A stretch of 64,000 bases of DNA, from contig JARHVB010000010.1 in NCBI GenBank assembly GCA_029222685.1, positions 434,001 to 498,000 of the forward strand, in the 5' to 3' direction. This document shows, piece by piece, positions 26,658 through 35,539 of the stretch (its first letter is position 1; each line of letters begins with the position of its first letter). The DNA is from Terripilifer ovatus (GTDB lineage: Bacteria > Pseudomonadota > Alphaproteobacteria > Rhizobiales > Beijerinckiaceae). The notes under the pieces were generated by a model. That model was given only the letters and a program-made list of their open reading frames with translations. It did not search any database and had not been told where the DNA came from. A program made the position numbers and the translations under genes.

Positions 26658-27214
26658 TGTCGTCGAACGCAGATCAGCAGGAACGTCTCTCTGCGACGTG
26701 TCGATGCGGCAAGGTGAGATTGGAGACCATCGGCCAGCCGATTATGGCCGCCGCGTGCTATTGCACGAGCTGCCGGAAGGCCGGCCGCCTTTTCGAGCAA
26801 CTGCCCTTCGCGCCGCCCGTCCTCAATGAGACCGGCGGAGCGGAATATCTTCTGTACCGTAAGGATCGCGTACAATGCGTGGCGGGGCAGGAGTATCTGG
26901 AAGAGCGCCGGCTCAAACCTGAATCTCCGACACGCCGCGTCCTTGCCACCTGTTGCAATTCGGCGATGTTTGTCGACTTCACCAAAGGACATTGGCTGAC
27001 GTTGTACCGGAACCGCTTTCCGGCGGGCGCACCGCCCATCGAGATGCGTATCATGACACGCGGCCGGCAGGACGGCGCCACGCTTGCGGATGACATGCCG
27101 AACTATGAAAGCCATTCCGGCAAGGCCATGTTGAGACTTCTCGCCGCTTGGGTCGCGATGGGGTTCCGCAGGCCGGAAGTCACACTGGGAAAGACCGTCA
27201 GCAAGTCGCCCTGA
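26657..27214 (+). CDS. GFA/CENP-V domain zinc protein
   Basis: This 185-residue protein has the cysteine pattern of the GFA (glutathione-dependent formaldehyde-activating-like) fold: CRCGKV, then CYCTSCRKA, then a CC pair in LATCCNSAMF. These probably bind two zinc ions. ATG 26657 overlaps the stop of the molybdopterin enzyme (TGATG), so the two are translationally linked; a longer start would overlap that gene. Family members have been linked to glutathione adducts but most have no proven activity. Pairing with a molybdopterin enzyme suggests it helps with the same substrate, which is inference. Confidence 0.82.
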   Translation: MSSNADQQERLSATCRCGKVRLETIGQPIMAAACYCTSCRKAGRLFEQLPFAPPVLNETGGAEYLLYRKDRVQCVAGQEYLEERRLKPESPTRRVLATCCNSAMFVDFTKGHWLTLYRNRFPAGAPPIEMRIMTRGRQDGATLADDMPNYESHSGKAMLRLLAAWVAMGFRRPEVTLGKTVSKSP

Positions 27215-27272
27215 TTCGTCGCCGTCGCGGGCGGTTGCGTTGCGCGCCCGAAAATCGTCTACTGCCATTCTA

Positions 27273-27289
27273 CTGACAGTTTCTGTCAG
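27273..27289. promoter_or_regulatory. Operator-like palindrome upstream of the YafY-type regulator
   Basis: CTGACAG-TTT-CTGTCAG is a perfect 7-bp inverted repeat, 22 bp before the regulator's start codon. It is a likely autoregulatory binding site for the DeoR/WYL-type protein encoded just downstream. Confidence 0.6.
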
Positions 27290-27311
27290 CAGCCCGGTGC
27301 ATGATGGCTCC

Positions 27312-28010
27312 ATGGCCCGTTCGACACGACTTCTCCAGATCGTCCAGATTCTCCGTCGCCACCGCCGGCCAGTCACGGCCGAGACCATGGCGGTCGAACT
27401 CGAAGTCTCGCTCCGCACCGTCTATCGCGACGTCGCGGCGCTATTGTCGAACCGCGTGCCGATCCGCGGCGAGGCGGGCATGGGCTATGTGCTGGAGCCG
27501 GGCTACGACCTGCCGCCGGTGATGTTCACGGCCGACGAGGTCGAGGCCATCCTGGTCGGGCTGCGCTGGCTGCGCGCCCGCGCTGACCGCTCGCTGGCGC
27601 GCGCGGCAGACGATGTCGAAGCCAAGATCGCCACCATCCTGCCGGACGCGCTCAAGCCGGTGCTGATGGAATCCTCGCTGTTCGTGCCGGCGATGGAGGA
27701 GCGCATCGTCGTCGAAAACATCGACGTCGCGCCGGTGCGCGAGGCAATCCGCAAGAGCCTGCGCCTGACCATCGACTATGCCGATGCCGTGGGCGCACGC
27801 ACCCGTCGCACCATCTGGCCTTTCGCGCTCGCCTATTTCGATTCCGTCCGGGTCGTGCTGGCGTGGTGCGAAACGCGGCATGATTTCCGCTCCTTCCGCA
27901 CCGATCGCATCGGCGCCTTCGACGTCGGCCAGAAATACCCGGCGCGCCGCGCCGATCTGCTCAAGCGCTGGAAGGAATTGAGTGGGCATGGGAAGCAGAT
28001 GGGAAGTTAG
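27312..28010 (+). CDS. YafY-family HTH-WYL transcriptional regulator
   Basis: The 232-residue protein starts MARSTRLLQIVQILRRHRRP and has an HTH_11 winged helix (ETMAVELEVSLRTVYRDVAA). A WYL-type C-terminal domain follows (IDYADAVGARTRRTIWPFAL, ending ADLLKRWKEL). WYL domains sense small molecules or nucleic acids. The frame is open upstream to 27240, but ATG 27312 matches family starts and lies just after the palindrome. No target gene directly follows on the same strand; purN is convergent. The GFA gene upstream could be a target, but no operator was seen before it. Confidence 0.87.
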   Translation: MARSTRLLQIVQILRRHRRPVTAETMAVELEVSLRTVYRDVAALLSNRVPIRGEAGMGYVLEPGYDLPPVMFTADEVEAILVGLRWLRARADRSLARAADDVEAKIATILPDALKPVLMESSLFVPAMEERIVVENIDVAPVREAIRKSLRLTIDYADAVGARTRRTIWPFALAYFDSVRVVLAWCETRHDFRSFRTDRIGAFDVGQKYPARRADLLKRWKELSGHGKQMGS

Positions 28011-28035
28011 GCAGTAGGAAGTAATTTTCTCTTGC

Positions 28036-28063
28036 GACTGCCTATTGCCGATTGCCGACTGCC
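28036..28063. repeat. Four heptamer repeats across the purN stop codon
   Basis: Four 7-bp units (GACTGCC, TATTGCC, GATTGCC, GACTGCC) run in tandem. On the minus strand they encode the last residues of PurN (VGNRQ) and its TAG stop codon. Gain or loss of one unit would shift the frame at the extreme C-terminus. Related heptamer-like sequence (AGGCAGTAGGAAGTA) lies about 30 bp away on the plus strand. Confidence 0.75.
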
Positions 28064-28680
28064 GCTTCTTCCGCCCCCACAACCCGGTTCCCCACGATAT
28101 GCGCCCGCCCACTTGCCGCCGCCGCTAGCGCACGCGGATAGATGATATGTTCCTGTTCCAGCACGCGCGCGCCGAGGGTTTCGGGCGTGTCGTCGTCGAG
28201 CACCGGCACCGCCGCCTGAGCGATGATCGGGCCGGAGTCCATTTCCGGCACGACGTAATGTACCGTGCAGCCGTGGATTTTCACGCCGTCGGCGAGCGCC
28301 CGTTCATGGGTGTGCAGGCCCTTGTAGGAGGGCAGCAGGGCCGGGTGGATATTGATCATCCGCCCGACCCAGCGCTGCGTGAACGTGGGGGTCAGCAGAC
28401 GCATGAAACCGGCAAGGCAGATGAAGTCGATGCGGTGAATATCGAGGATCTGCTGCAGCGACGCCTCGAAAGCATCGCGCCCGGCATAGATCTTGTGGTC
28501 GACCGCAGCCGTCGCGATGCCGCGGGCTTTCGCCCTGGCGAGGCCGGCGGCATCGGGACGGTTCGATGCCACGAGCGCGATTTCGGCGGGGAAATCCGGC
28601 GCGCGCGCCGCATCGATCAGCGCGTCCATGTTGGAGCCGCGGCCCGAGATGAAGATCGCCGTGCGCCGGCGCGTGATCAT
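28042..28680 (-). CDS. purN: Phosphoribosylglycinamide formyltransferase
   Basis: PurN transfers a formyl group from 10-formyl-tetrahydrofolate to GAR, the third step of purine synthesis. The 212-residue protein starts [20 protein letters not shown]. The formyl-transfer site is [20 protein letters not shown] (Asn, His), and the conserved Asp is in [13 protein letters not shown]. Its start overlaps the purM stop (ATGA), so the two steps are co-expressed. The last residues (AAVGNRQ) and the stop codon lie in a heptamer tandem repeat and are probably not functional sequence. Confidence 0.95.
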   Translation of the reverse strand: MITRRRTAIFISGRGSNMDALIDAARAPDFPAEIALVASNRPDAAGLARAKARGIATAAVDHKIYAGRDAFEASLQQILDIHRIDFICLAGFMRLLTPTFTQRWVGRMINIHPALLPSYKGLHTHERALADGVKIHGCTVHYVVPEMDSGPIIAQAAVPVLDDDTPETLGARVLEQEHIIYPRALAAAASGRAHIVGNRVVGAEEAAVGNRQ

Positions 28681-29759
28681 AGGGCCAGCCGTCCGGTTGT
28701 CGTCACCCGCTCGCCGCCCGCATGAGCAACAACCTCGCCGATGCGCACGCTCGGCTCGCCCGCATTATGCAGGGCTTTCTCGACTTCGGCGGCGCTCTCG
28801 CGTCCGGCAAAGCAGATCATGCCGATGCCGCAATTGAACGTGCGCAGCATCTCGGCTTCGGCGACGCCGCCTGCCGACGCCAGCCATTTGAACACGGGCA
28901 GCACCGGAATGGCGTTGAGATCGAGCCGCACGCCGAGCCCGTCCGGCAGCACGCGGGGAATATTGTCGGGAAAGCCGCCGCCGGTGATATGCGCCAGCGC
29001 CTTGATGCCGTCAGTCGTCTGCAGCGCCGCGAGCAGGGATTTCACATAGATGCGAGTGGGCGTCAGCAGCGCCGGCGCCAGCTTGGCGCCCGCCTGGAAC
29101 GGCGCCTCGTCGGTCCAGGCGAGGCCGGCGCGTTCGACGATGCGGCGCACCAGCGAGAAGCCGTTGGAATGGACACCGGAAGAGGGCAGGCCGAGCAGCA
29201 CGTCGCCCGGCTCAAGGCCGGCTTTCGGCAGCAGGCTGCCGCGCTCGGCTGCGCCGACCGAAAAACCGGCGAGATCGTAATCGCCCTTGGCGTAGAGTCC
29301 CGGCATTTCGGCCGTCTCGCCTCCGATCAGCGCGCAGCCGGCGAGAAGGCAGCCCTCGGCGATGCCTTTCACCACTGCCGCGCCGGCTTCCGGATCGAGC
29401 TTGCCGGTGGCGTAATAGTCGAGGAAGAACAGCGGCTCGGCGCCCTGGACGATGAGATCGTTGACGCACATGGCGACGAGATCCACGCCGACCGTGTCGT
29501 GAATGCCGCTTTCGATGGCGATCTTGACCTTGGTGCCGACGCCATCGTTGGCTGCGACCAGGATCGGATCGGTGAAACCAGCCGCCTTGAGGTCGAACAG
29601 GCCGCCGAAGCCGCCGATTTCCGCGTCGGCGCCGCGCCGGCGCGTCGAGCGCACCAGCGGCTTGATCTTGTCGACCATGGAATTGCCGGCGTCGATGTCG
29701 ACGCCCGCCTGGGCATAGGTCAAGCCTTTCGGATTGCCATCTTTGGGGGGCTGGGTCAT
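28677..29759 (-). CDS. purM: Phosphoribosylformylglycinamidine cyclo-ligase
   Basis: PurM closes the imidazole ring to form AIR, using ATP. The 360-residue protein includes [20 protein letters not shown] at the N-terminus, GVGTKVKIA, and the glycine-rich [19 protein letters not shown] 29759 has AAGGA nine bases upstream and gives [12 protein letters not shown]; the frame is open for 29 more codons but these are unlike the family. It is first in the purM-purN pair and ends in a four-base overlap with purN. Standard in length and motifs. Confidence 0.95.
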   Translation of the reverse strand: MTQPPKDGNPKGLTYAQAGVDIDAGNSMVDKIKPLVRSTRRRGADAEIGGFGGLFDLKAAGFTDPILVAANDGVGTKVKIAIESGIHDTVGVDLVAMCVNDLIVQGAEPLFFLDYYATGKLDPEAGAAVVKGIAEGCLLAGCALIGGETAEMPGLYAKGDYDLAGFSVGAAERGSLLPKAGLEPGDVLLGLPSSGVHSNGFSLVRRIVERAGLAWTDEAPFQAGAKLAPALLTPTRIYVKSLLAALQTTDGIKALAHITGGGFPDNIPRVLPDGLGVRLDLNAIPVLPVFKWLASAGGVAEAEMLRTFNCGIGMICFAGRESAAEVEKALHNAGEPSVRIGEVVAHAGGERVTTTGRLAL

Positions 29760-29858
29760 CTGGCGTCCTTCTGACGCCGGGTTAACGCCCGCAACCCTCG
29801 GAGGCAAGGCCGGAGGCAGGCTTGCCTGCCGCTCAAGTCCTTTCACCCACAGATCAGG

Positions 29859-30635
29859 TCAGGAATCGATGCCCAGCCGTCTGCCCGCCGCCTGCACCGC
29901 GATCCGCGCCGGATCGATGGCGGGCGCCCGCCGGCGCAGGATTTCGGCGGTGAGGTCCGCTCCCGCACTCTCGGGCGATCCAGCCTCGAATGGCGGTTGC
30001 GGGTCGTATTCGAGCACCAGCTGGATAGCGCGGGCGCGTGCTTCGCCGAGCATGCGGGCGACGAGCGTCAGGCCGAAGTCTATCCCGGCGGTGACGCCGC
30101 CGGCAGTGATGCGGTTGCGGTCCTCGACGACCCGGCCCGCGGCCGGGATCGCCCCGAGCATCGGCAGCAGGTCGCGCACGTACCAGTGCGACGTCGCGCG
30201 GTAGCCGTGCAGCAGTCCGGCTGCGCCCAGCAGCAGCGAGCCGGTGCAGACACTGGTTACGAAACTCGCTCCATCTCCCTGTTTTTTCAAAAAAATTATG
30301 ACTTCAAAATCGCTTATGCAGGCGGTCGTCCCGCCCAGTCCGCCAGGCACGAACAGGACATCGAGCTTCGTCGGGCAGGTGGCGAAGGTGTGGGTGGGCT
30401 GCACCATGACGCCGACATCGGTCTTCACCGGCGCCAGATCCTTCCAGACCAGGAGGATGTCGAACATGGCGAGTGAAAACACTGTCTGCGGGCCGTTGAG
30501 ATCGAGCAGGATCATGCCCGGATAGACCAGCATTGCCGCCTTCGGGCGTTCGCCGACACCTGCGGCCATGGGCGTGGCCTCTGCCGCGCATGTTAAGCCA
30601 AAATCCGCATCTCCGGCCATTCCTTGACCCGGCAT
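29859..30635 (-). CDS. DJ-1/PfpI-family protein, isonitrile hydratase-like
   Basis: The 258-residue protein has the DJ-1/PfpI fold. The nucleophilic cysteine lies in the elbow VTSVCTGSLLLGAAG (Cys130) and the acidic partner in MILLDLNGPQTVF (Asp45), the arrangement of cyclohexyl-isocyanide hydratase and of the sensor half of GlxA regulators. There is no AraC-type DNA-binding domain, so it is an enzyme rather than a regulator. ATG 30635 has GGGGGAA six bases upstream; an ATG five codons earlier abuts a RIME-like repeat. The substrate is not known. It is alone between purM and the pgsA-like gene. Confidence 0.82.
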   Translation of the reverse strand: MPGQGMAGDADFGLTCAAEATPMAAGVGERPKAAMLVYPGMILLDLNGPQTVFSLAMFDILLVWKDLAPVKTDVGVMVQPTHTFATCPTKLDVLFVPGGLGGTTACISDFEVIIFLKKQGDGASFVTSVCTGSLLLGAAGLLHGYRATSHWYVRDLLPMLGAIPAAGRVVEDRNRITAGGVTAGIDFGLTLVARMLGEARARAIQLVLEYDPQPPFEAGSPESAGADLTAEILRRRAPAIDPARIAVQAAGRRLGIDS

Positions 30636-30651
30636 GCTATATTCCCCCATG

Positions 30652-30750
30652 GCGTCTGTCCGATCCTCTGGATCGGACAGACGCGTCCAGTTTACCTAAA
30701 AAGCGCATTTTCTTCATGCGAACCGGTGCCCACTTCGCTTGAAAATGCGC
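30652..30750 (+). repeat. RIME-like intergenic repeat, copy D (divergent stem)
   Basis: The left half is a perfect 14-bp stem, CGTCTGTCCGATCC / GGATCGGACAGACG, with a TCT loop (30653-30683). The right half, GCGCATTTTCTTCATGCGAA to CACTTCGCTTGAAAATGCGC, is the conserved arm also seen in copies A-C. The stem is unrelated to theirs, which shows that the halves can be exchanged. It lies between divergent genes. Confidence 0.78.
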
Positions 30751-30814
30751 ATGAAGCGTATTTCCACAGGTCGGTCTGTCGCTTGAGACTGCCGGCATGC
30801 TAATCTGCAGTCAA

Positions 30815-31366
30815 ATGAGCGCCCAAACCTTGCTGGCAAACCTGCCGAACCTGATCACCCTTGCGCGTCTGGCGCTTGTTCCCGTCGTCATTGCCCTGAT
30901 TGTTCAGCCCAAATGGGGGCTGGCCTTCGGCGTGTTTCTGATCGCCGGCATTTCCGACGCCGTCGACGGCTGGCTCGCCAAACGGCTCGATCTGCGCTCG
31001 GAACTCGGCGCCTGGCTGGATCCACTGGCCGACAAGGCGCTGCTGGTGTCGATCTACATCGCGCTCGCTATCGCCGGTGTGCTGCCGGCGGCCATCGCCA
31101 TTCTCGTGGTGTCGCGCGATGTCATGATCATCGCGGGCGTGGTGGTGGCGATTCTCCTCGACCGGCCGTTTCCGATCAAGCCATTGCTGATTTCCAAGAT
31201 CAATACGGCGATCCAGATCGCCTTCGCCTGCGCTGTCCTGGCGGCGAAGGCCTTCGATATCCATCTCGGACTGTGGTTCGAGATCGCGATCTGGCTGGTG
31301 GCTGCGTTTACCCTTGCATCTGCGGCGGCCTATGTCAGTCAATGGTTGCGGCATATGGAAAACTGA
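30815..31366 (+). CDS. CDP-alcohol phosphatidyltransferase (PgsA-like)
   Basis: This family joins a CDP-activated lipid to an alcohol; PgsA makes phosphatidylglycerophosphate. The 183-residue protein has the signature SDAVDGWLAKR...LGAWLDPLADKALL (DxxDG..A..G...D...D) near residues 50-80 and about five membrane helices. ATG 30815 (MSAQTLLANLPN) is preferred to an ATG six codons upstream. It starts the run leading to perM-hdaA-ppk-ppx. It could instead be a cardiolipin-synthase-like member, so I give no gene symbol. Its stop codon lies in the first of two 15-bp direct repeats. Confidence 0.85.
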   Translation: MSAQTLLANLPNLITLARLALVPVVIALIVQPKWGLAFGVFLIAGISDAVDGWLAKRLDLRSELGAWLDPLADKALLVSIYIALAIAGVLPAAIAILVVSRDVMIIAGVVVAILLDRPFPIKPLLISKINTAIQIAFACAVLAAKAFDIHLGLWFEIAIWLVAAFTLASAAAYVSQWLRHMEN

Positions 31367-31394
31367 CCGCCAGGATTTTTGACCGCCAGGATTT
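31364..31394. repeat. Short tandem duplication after the pgsA-like gene
   Basis: TGACCGCCAGGATTT occurs twice (31364-31378 and 31380-31394), separated by one base. The first copy contains the pgsA-like stop codon; the second lies just before the start of the AI-2E family gene. It looks like a replication-slippage duplication. Confidence 0.7.
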
Positions 31395-31402
31395 CGACTG
31401 TC

Positions 31403-32497
31403 ATGCAGCTTGAACGGCAACTGGGCTTCTGGTTCGCGGCATTGCTGCTGCTCGCCGTCCTGCTGTGGCTGTTCAGCGGCGTCCTCATGCCGTTCGTCGC
31501 CGGCATGGTGCTGGCCTATCTGCTCAACCCGCTCGCCAACCGGCTCGAGCGCATGGGCGCCAACCGCCTCGTCGCCAGCCTCGTCATCCTGGCCGTCTGC
31601 CTCATCATCTTCGTCGTGGTGCTGGTCGCCGTCGTGCCGCTGCTCGTCCACCAGTTCTCGAATTTCGCCGATAACGTACCGGGCTATATTTCCCGGCTAC
31701 AGGTCCTGGCCAACGAGCAAGGCGCCCATCTGGCGGAAAAATTCGGCGTCAATATTTTGGAAAAACTCGGCCTCGGACAAGGCAATACGCCCGATCTTTC
31801 AGGTTCCGTGGGAAATATCGTCGGCAAGGGCGCGCAATGGCTGACCGCCGTCCTGGCGTCGATCTGGTCGGGCGGCACGGCGCTGATCACGCTCGCCTCG
31901 CTCATCGTCGTCACGCCGGTGGTGGCGTTCTACCTGCTGGTCGACTGGGCGCGGATGATCGAGACCGTGAACAGCCTGGTGCCGGTCAACCACCGCGCCA
32001 CCGTGCGGCGGCTGGCGAGGGAGATAGACATCGCGATCGCCGGTTTCCTGCGCGGGCAGTCGCTGGTCTGCCTGTTTCTCGGCCTTTGGTACGGCGTCGG
32101 CCTGACGCTCATCGGCCTCAACTTCGGCTTTCTCATCGGCCTTACCGCCGGCATCCTCAGCTTCATTCCCTATGTCGGGTCGCTGACCGCGCTCATCGTC
32201 GCCGCCGTCGTAGCCATCGTCCAGGGCTGGCCGAGCTACTGGCTGCTGATCATGTCCCTCGTCGTCGTCGGGGCCGGGCAGTTTCTCGAAGGCAATGTGC
32301 TGACGCCTAAGCTGGTCGGTGAATCGGTCGGCCTGCATCCGGTCTGGCTGATGTTCGCCCTGCTGGCCTTCGGCTCGCTGTTCGGCTTCACCGGCCTGAT
32401 CGTCGCCGTGCCGGTGGCCGCCGCCATGGGCGTGCTGATCCGCTTCGGCATCGAGCGCTACCGGGAGAGCCCGCTTTATCGCGGCGCGGAGCCCTGA
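31403..32497 (+). CDS. AI-2E family transporter (PerM-like)
   Basis: The 364-residue membrane protein has about eight helices. It carries the family's C-terminal half (GLTLIGLNFGFLIGLTAGIL, then SFIPYVGSLTALIVAAVVA and NVLTPKLVGESVGLHPVWL). Members export small molecules or ions; for most the cargo is unproven. ATG 31403 (MQLERQLGFW) is chosen over a TTG 24 bases upstream, which lies in a small duplication. The stop codon overlaps the start of hdaA (TGATG), an arrangement conserved in alphaproteobacteria. Confidence 0.9.
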   Translation: MQLERQLGFWFAALLLLAVLLWLFSGVLMPFVAGMVLAYLLNPLANRLERMGANRLVASLVILAVCLIIFVVVLVAVVPLLVHQFSNFADNVPGYISRLQVLANEQGAHLAEKFGVNILEKLGLGQGNTPDLSGSVGNIVGKGAQWLTAVLASIWSGGTALITLASLIVVTPVVAFYLLVDWARMIETVNSLVPVNHRATVRRLAREIDIAIAGFLRGQSLVCLFLGLWYGVGLTLIGLNFGFLIGLTAGILSFIPYVGSLTALIVAAVVAIVQGWPSYWLLIMSLVVVGAGQFLEGNVLTPKLVGESVGLHPVWLMFALLAFGSLFGFTGLIVAVPVAAAMGVLIRFGIERYRESPLYRGAEP

Positions 32498-33186
32498 TGG
32501 CCCGCGGCAGCGACAGGCAGATGGCGCTGGACCTGCCGCTGGAGCCGAGCTTCAGCCGTGACGATTTTCTCGTCTCGCCCTCCAACCAGGCCGCCTGGAC
32601 TTTGTTCGAATCCTGGCCGAACTGGCCCGGCCGCATGGTGCTCCTGCTTGGCCCGACGGGCGCTGGAAAGAGCCATCTCGGCGCCATCTGGGCCAAAACG
32701 GCTCAGGCGCGGGTGCTGCCCGCCGCGACCCTGGCCCAGGCGGACATTACCGCGCTCGCCCGTTCCGGCGCGATTCTGCTCGAAGACGCCGACCGCATCG
32801 GCGGCGCCGAGGCCGAATTCTTCCATTTCCTCAATCTGGCGCAGGAAGCGGGCGCTTATATCGCGATGACGGCGCGCTCCTGGCCCGATTCCTGGGGTCT
32901 CGCCACCAAGGATCTGCTGTCGCGCCTGCGTCTGGCGCCATCGGTCGAAATCGGCGAGCCCGACGACGCGCTCGTGCGCGCGGTCCTGATCAAGCTGTTT
33001 CTCGACCGTCAGTTGCAGGTCGATACGTCCGTGATCGAGTTTCTCGCCATGCGGATTGAACGATCCCTGTCTGCGGCGCGTTCCATCGTCGCTATTCTCG
33101 ACCATGAAGCCCTGGCGCGCGGACGGCCGGTGACACGGCCGATGGCAGGCGAAGTGCTGCGCCGGATCGAGAATGGCACGGGTTAG
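32497..33186 (+). CDS. hdaA: DnaA regulatory inactivator HdaA
   Basis: HdaA works with the replication clamp to make DnaA hydrolyse ATP and so prevents re-initiation. The 229-residue protein has a clamp-binding motif near the N-terminus (QMALDLP, residues 8-14), Walker A LLGPTGAGKSHL, a Walker-B-like LLEDADRI, and the AAA+ lid. No DnaA DNA-binding domain IV is present, as expected. Start and stop context: it overlaps the AI-2E gene by one base and stands before ppk. Conserved order and motifs make the call firm. Confidence 0.92.
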   Translation: MARGSDRQMALDLPLEPSFSRDDFLVSPSNQAAWTLFESWPNWPGRMVLLLGPTGAGKSHLGAIWAKTAQARVLPAATLAQADITALARSGAILLEDADRIGGAEAEFFHFLNLAQEAGAYIAMTARSWPDSWGLATKDLLSRLRLAPSVEIGEPDDALVRAVLIKLFLDRQLQVDTSVIEFLAMRIERSLSAARSIVAILDHEALARGRPVTRPMAGEVLRRIENGTG

Positions 33187-33211
33187 AAACCAATACGGGA
33201 CGAACCCGTAG

Positions 33212-33240
33212 CTGACTGAATTTTGTCATCGTATTGTCAT
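33212..33240 (+). promoter_or_regulatory. Candidate Pho box upstream of ppk
   Basis: Two perfect TTGTCAT repeats (33223-33229 and 33234-33240) are spaced by four bases, the 11-bp periodicity of PhoB sites (consensus CTGTCAT). A weaker third repeat, CTGACTG, lies 11 bp further upstream. The ppk start is 47 bp downstream, so PhoB would act near the promoter and induce ppk when phosphate is scarce. PhoB binding is inferred. Confidence 0.75.
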
Positions 33241-33286
33241 CTCGTCTGTGCACGCAGACGAGCGTCAATCAAGGAAGGCTGTTCCA

Positions 33287-35539
33287 GTGTCGAGCGAAAT
33301 AGCGAGCCTGCCCCAGACCAATGTGGAGACGGCGCAGTCAAGCTTCGGCGAGCCCAGCGGCCCCATGACGGCCGAACTTGATCATCTGATGCACTCGGGC
33401 GAGCGCTTCATCAACCGCGAGATCTCCTGGCTGGAGTTCAACAATCGCGTTCTGGCCGAGGCCTCCAATCGCAATCATCCGCTGCTCGAGCAGGTGCGCT
33501 TCCTGTCGATTTCGGCCAACAATCTCGATGAATTTTTCATGGTCCGCGTCGCCGGCCTGATCGGCCAGGTGCGTTCTGCCGTGCTGACGCCCTCGGATGA
33601 CGGTCTGCTGCCGGCGGAGCAATTGGCCAATCTGCGCCGCCGCGTGGCGCAACTGACCGAAGCCCAGCAGTCGCGCTGGATCGAACTGCGCCGCGAACTG
33701 GCCGGCGCCGGCATCCGCATCGTCGAACCGGCCGACCTCGAAAAAGCCGAGGCCGAGTGGCTCACCGATCATTTTCTGTTGCATATCTTCCCGGTGTTGA
33801 CGCCGCTTGCCATCGACCCCGCGCATCCGTTTCCCTTCATTCCCAATCTCGGCTTCAGCGTCGCGCTGCAGCTTCTTGGCCTGCGCGAAGGCAACAGGTT
33901 GAACGCGCTCGTGCGCCTGCCCAACAAGATCGAGCGCTTCGTGCGCATCCCTTCGATCTTCGGCGGCAGCGAGACCAAGCTCGTCTCGCTTGAAAGCGTC
34001 ATCGCTGCGCAGGCGTTTCGCCTGTTTCCCGGCTACAAGATCATCGGGCAGGGCGGTTTCCGCGTCATTCGCGACAGCGACATCGAAGTTGAAGAAGAAG
34101 CCGAAGATCTGGTGCGCTTTTTCGAGTCGGCCTTGAAGCGCCGGCGTCGCGGCAGGGTCATTCGGCTCGAGTTCGATGCCTCCACACCTGACGACCTGCA
34201 GCAGTTCGTCGCCGATGAAGTCGACGTGTCCGATGCCGAAGTCTTCGTGCATTCGGGTATGCTGGCGCTCAACGAACTCTCGGAAGTGGTGGCGCTCGAT
34301 CGGCCCGAGCTGAAATTCTCGCCTTACAATGCGCGCTTCCCGGAGCGCGTGCGCGAGAACGGCGGCGATTGCTTTGCTGCGATCAAGCAGAAGGATCTCG
34401 TTGTCCATCACCCTTATGAATCCTTCGACGTTGTGGTGCAGTTCGTCTCGCAGGCGGCGCGCGATCCCAATGTCATGGCCATCAAGCAGACGCTCTATCG
34501 CACCTCCGCCGACAGTCCCATCGTCCGCGCGCTGGTCGAAGCGGCGGAAGCGGGCAAGGCGGTGACGGCGCTCGTCGAGTTGAAGGCGCGTTTCGACGAG
34601 GAAGCCAACATCCGCTGGGCGCGCGACCTTGAACGCGCGGGCGCGCAGGTCGTGTTCGGTTTCATCGAATTGAAGACCCACGCCAAGCTGTCGATGGTGG
34701 TGCGCCGCGAAGGCGCGGGCCTCACCACTTACTGTCATGTCGGCACCGGCAATTATCACCCGCAGACCGCGCGCATCTATACGGACGTTTCCTACTTCAC
34801 CGCCGATCCTGTGATCGGTCGCGATGTTGCCCGCATCTTCAACTTCATCACCGGTTATGGCGAGCCTGCCGATCTTGAACGTATGGCGGTATCGCCGTTC
34901 AGCCTGAAGAAGAAACTGCTCCAACACATCGACGAGGAGATCGCTCACGCGAAGGCAGGCGATCCCGCTGCCATCTGGGCGAAATGCAATGCCCTCGTCG
35001 ATCCCGAAATCATCGACGCGTTCTATCGCGCCAGCAGGGCGGGGGTGTCGATTGAGCTGATCGTGCGCGGCATCTGCTGCCTGCGGCCCGGCGTGCCCGG
35101 CCTGTCCGACAATATCCGCGTCAAATCCATCGTCGGACGCTTCCTCGAACACGCGCGTATCTACGCGTTCGGCAACGGCAAGGGCCTGCCGCATCCCGGC
35201 GCCCATGTCTATATTTCATCAGCCGATCTGATGCCGCGCAACCTCGACCGCCGTGTCGAGGTCATGGTGCCAATGACGAATCCGACGGTTCACCAGCAGG
35301 TTCTCGAACAGATCCTGGTCGCCAATCTTATCGACAACCAACAGAGTTACCGGGTCTTGCCCGACGGGTCCAGCGAGCGCATAGTCCCGCGCGCGGGCGA
35401 AGAACCTTTCAATGCGCACAATTATTTCATGACCAATCCATCCCTGTCTGGTCGTGGAAAGTCGCTGCGGGAATCCAGTCCGCGAACCTTGTCCAGGCGT
35501 AGAGATTCTCGCAAATCGAATGGCTCTTCCAAACAATAG
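33287..35539 (+). CDS. ppk: Polyphosphate kinase 1
   Basis: PPK1 makes polyphosphate from ATP through a phosphohistidine. The 750-residue protein has the N-terminal domain ([20 protein letters not shown]), the catalytic His465 in [12 protein letters not shown], and a second conserved histidine in [23 protein letters not shown] 33287 has AAGGAAGG eight bases upstream; a GTG 13 codons earlier lacks a site. The final 50 residues are serine- and arginine-rich and extend past the family core; the ppx start lies inside them. A Pho box precedes the gene. Confidence 0.95.
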   Translation: MSSEIASLPQTNVETAQSSFGEPSGPMTAELDHLMHSGERFINREISWLEFNNRVLAEASNRNHPLLEQVRFLSISANNLDEFFMVRVAGLIGQVRSAVLTPSDDGLLPAEQLANLRRRVAQLTEAQQSRWIELRRELAGAGIRIVEPADLEKAEAEWLTDHFLLHIFPVLTPLAIDPAHPFPFIPNLGFSVALQLLGLREGNRLNALVRLPNKIERFVRIPSIFGGSETKLVSLESVIAAQAFRLFPGYKIIGQGGFRVIRDSDIEVEEEAEDLVRFFESALKRRRRGRVIRLEFDASTPDDLQQFVADEVDVSDAEVFVHSGMLALNELSEVVALDRPELKFSPYNARFPERVRENGGDCFAAIKQKDLVVHHPYESFDVVVQFVSQAARDPNVMAIKQTLYRTSADSPIVRALVEAAEAGKAVTALVELKARFDEEANIRWARDLERAGAQVVFGFIELKTHAKLSMVVRREGAGLTTYCHVGTGNYHPQTARIYTDVSYFTADPVIGRDVARIFNFITGYGEPADLERMAVSPFSLKKKLLQHIDEEIAHAKAGDPAAIWAKCNALVDPEIIDAFYRASRAGVSIELIVRGICCLRPGVPGLSDNIRVKSIVGRFLEHARIYAFGNGKGLPHPGAHVYISSADLMPRNLDRRVEVMVPMTNPTVHQQVLEQILVANLIDNQQSYRVLPDGSSERIVPRAGEEPFNAHNYFMTNPSLSGRGKSLRESSPRTLSRRRDSRKSNGSSKQ

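Noticed and set aside
33338-35206. 622-residue open frame antisense to ppk
   Set aside because: ppk is unmistakable on the plus strand; the antisense frame is low in recognisable sequence.
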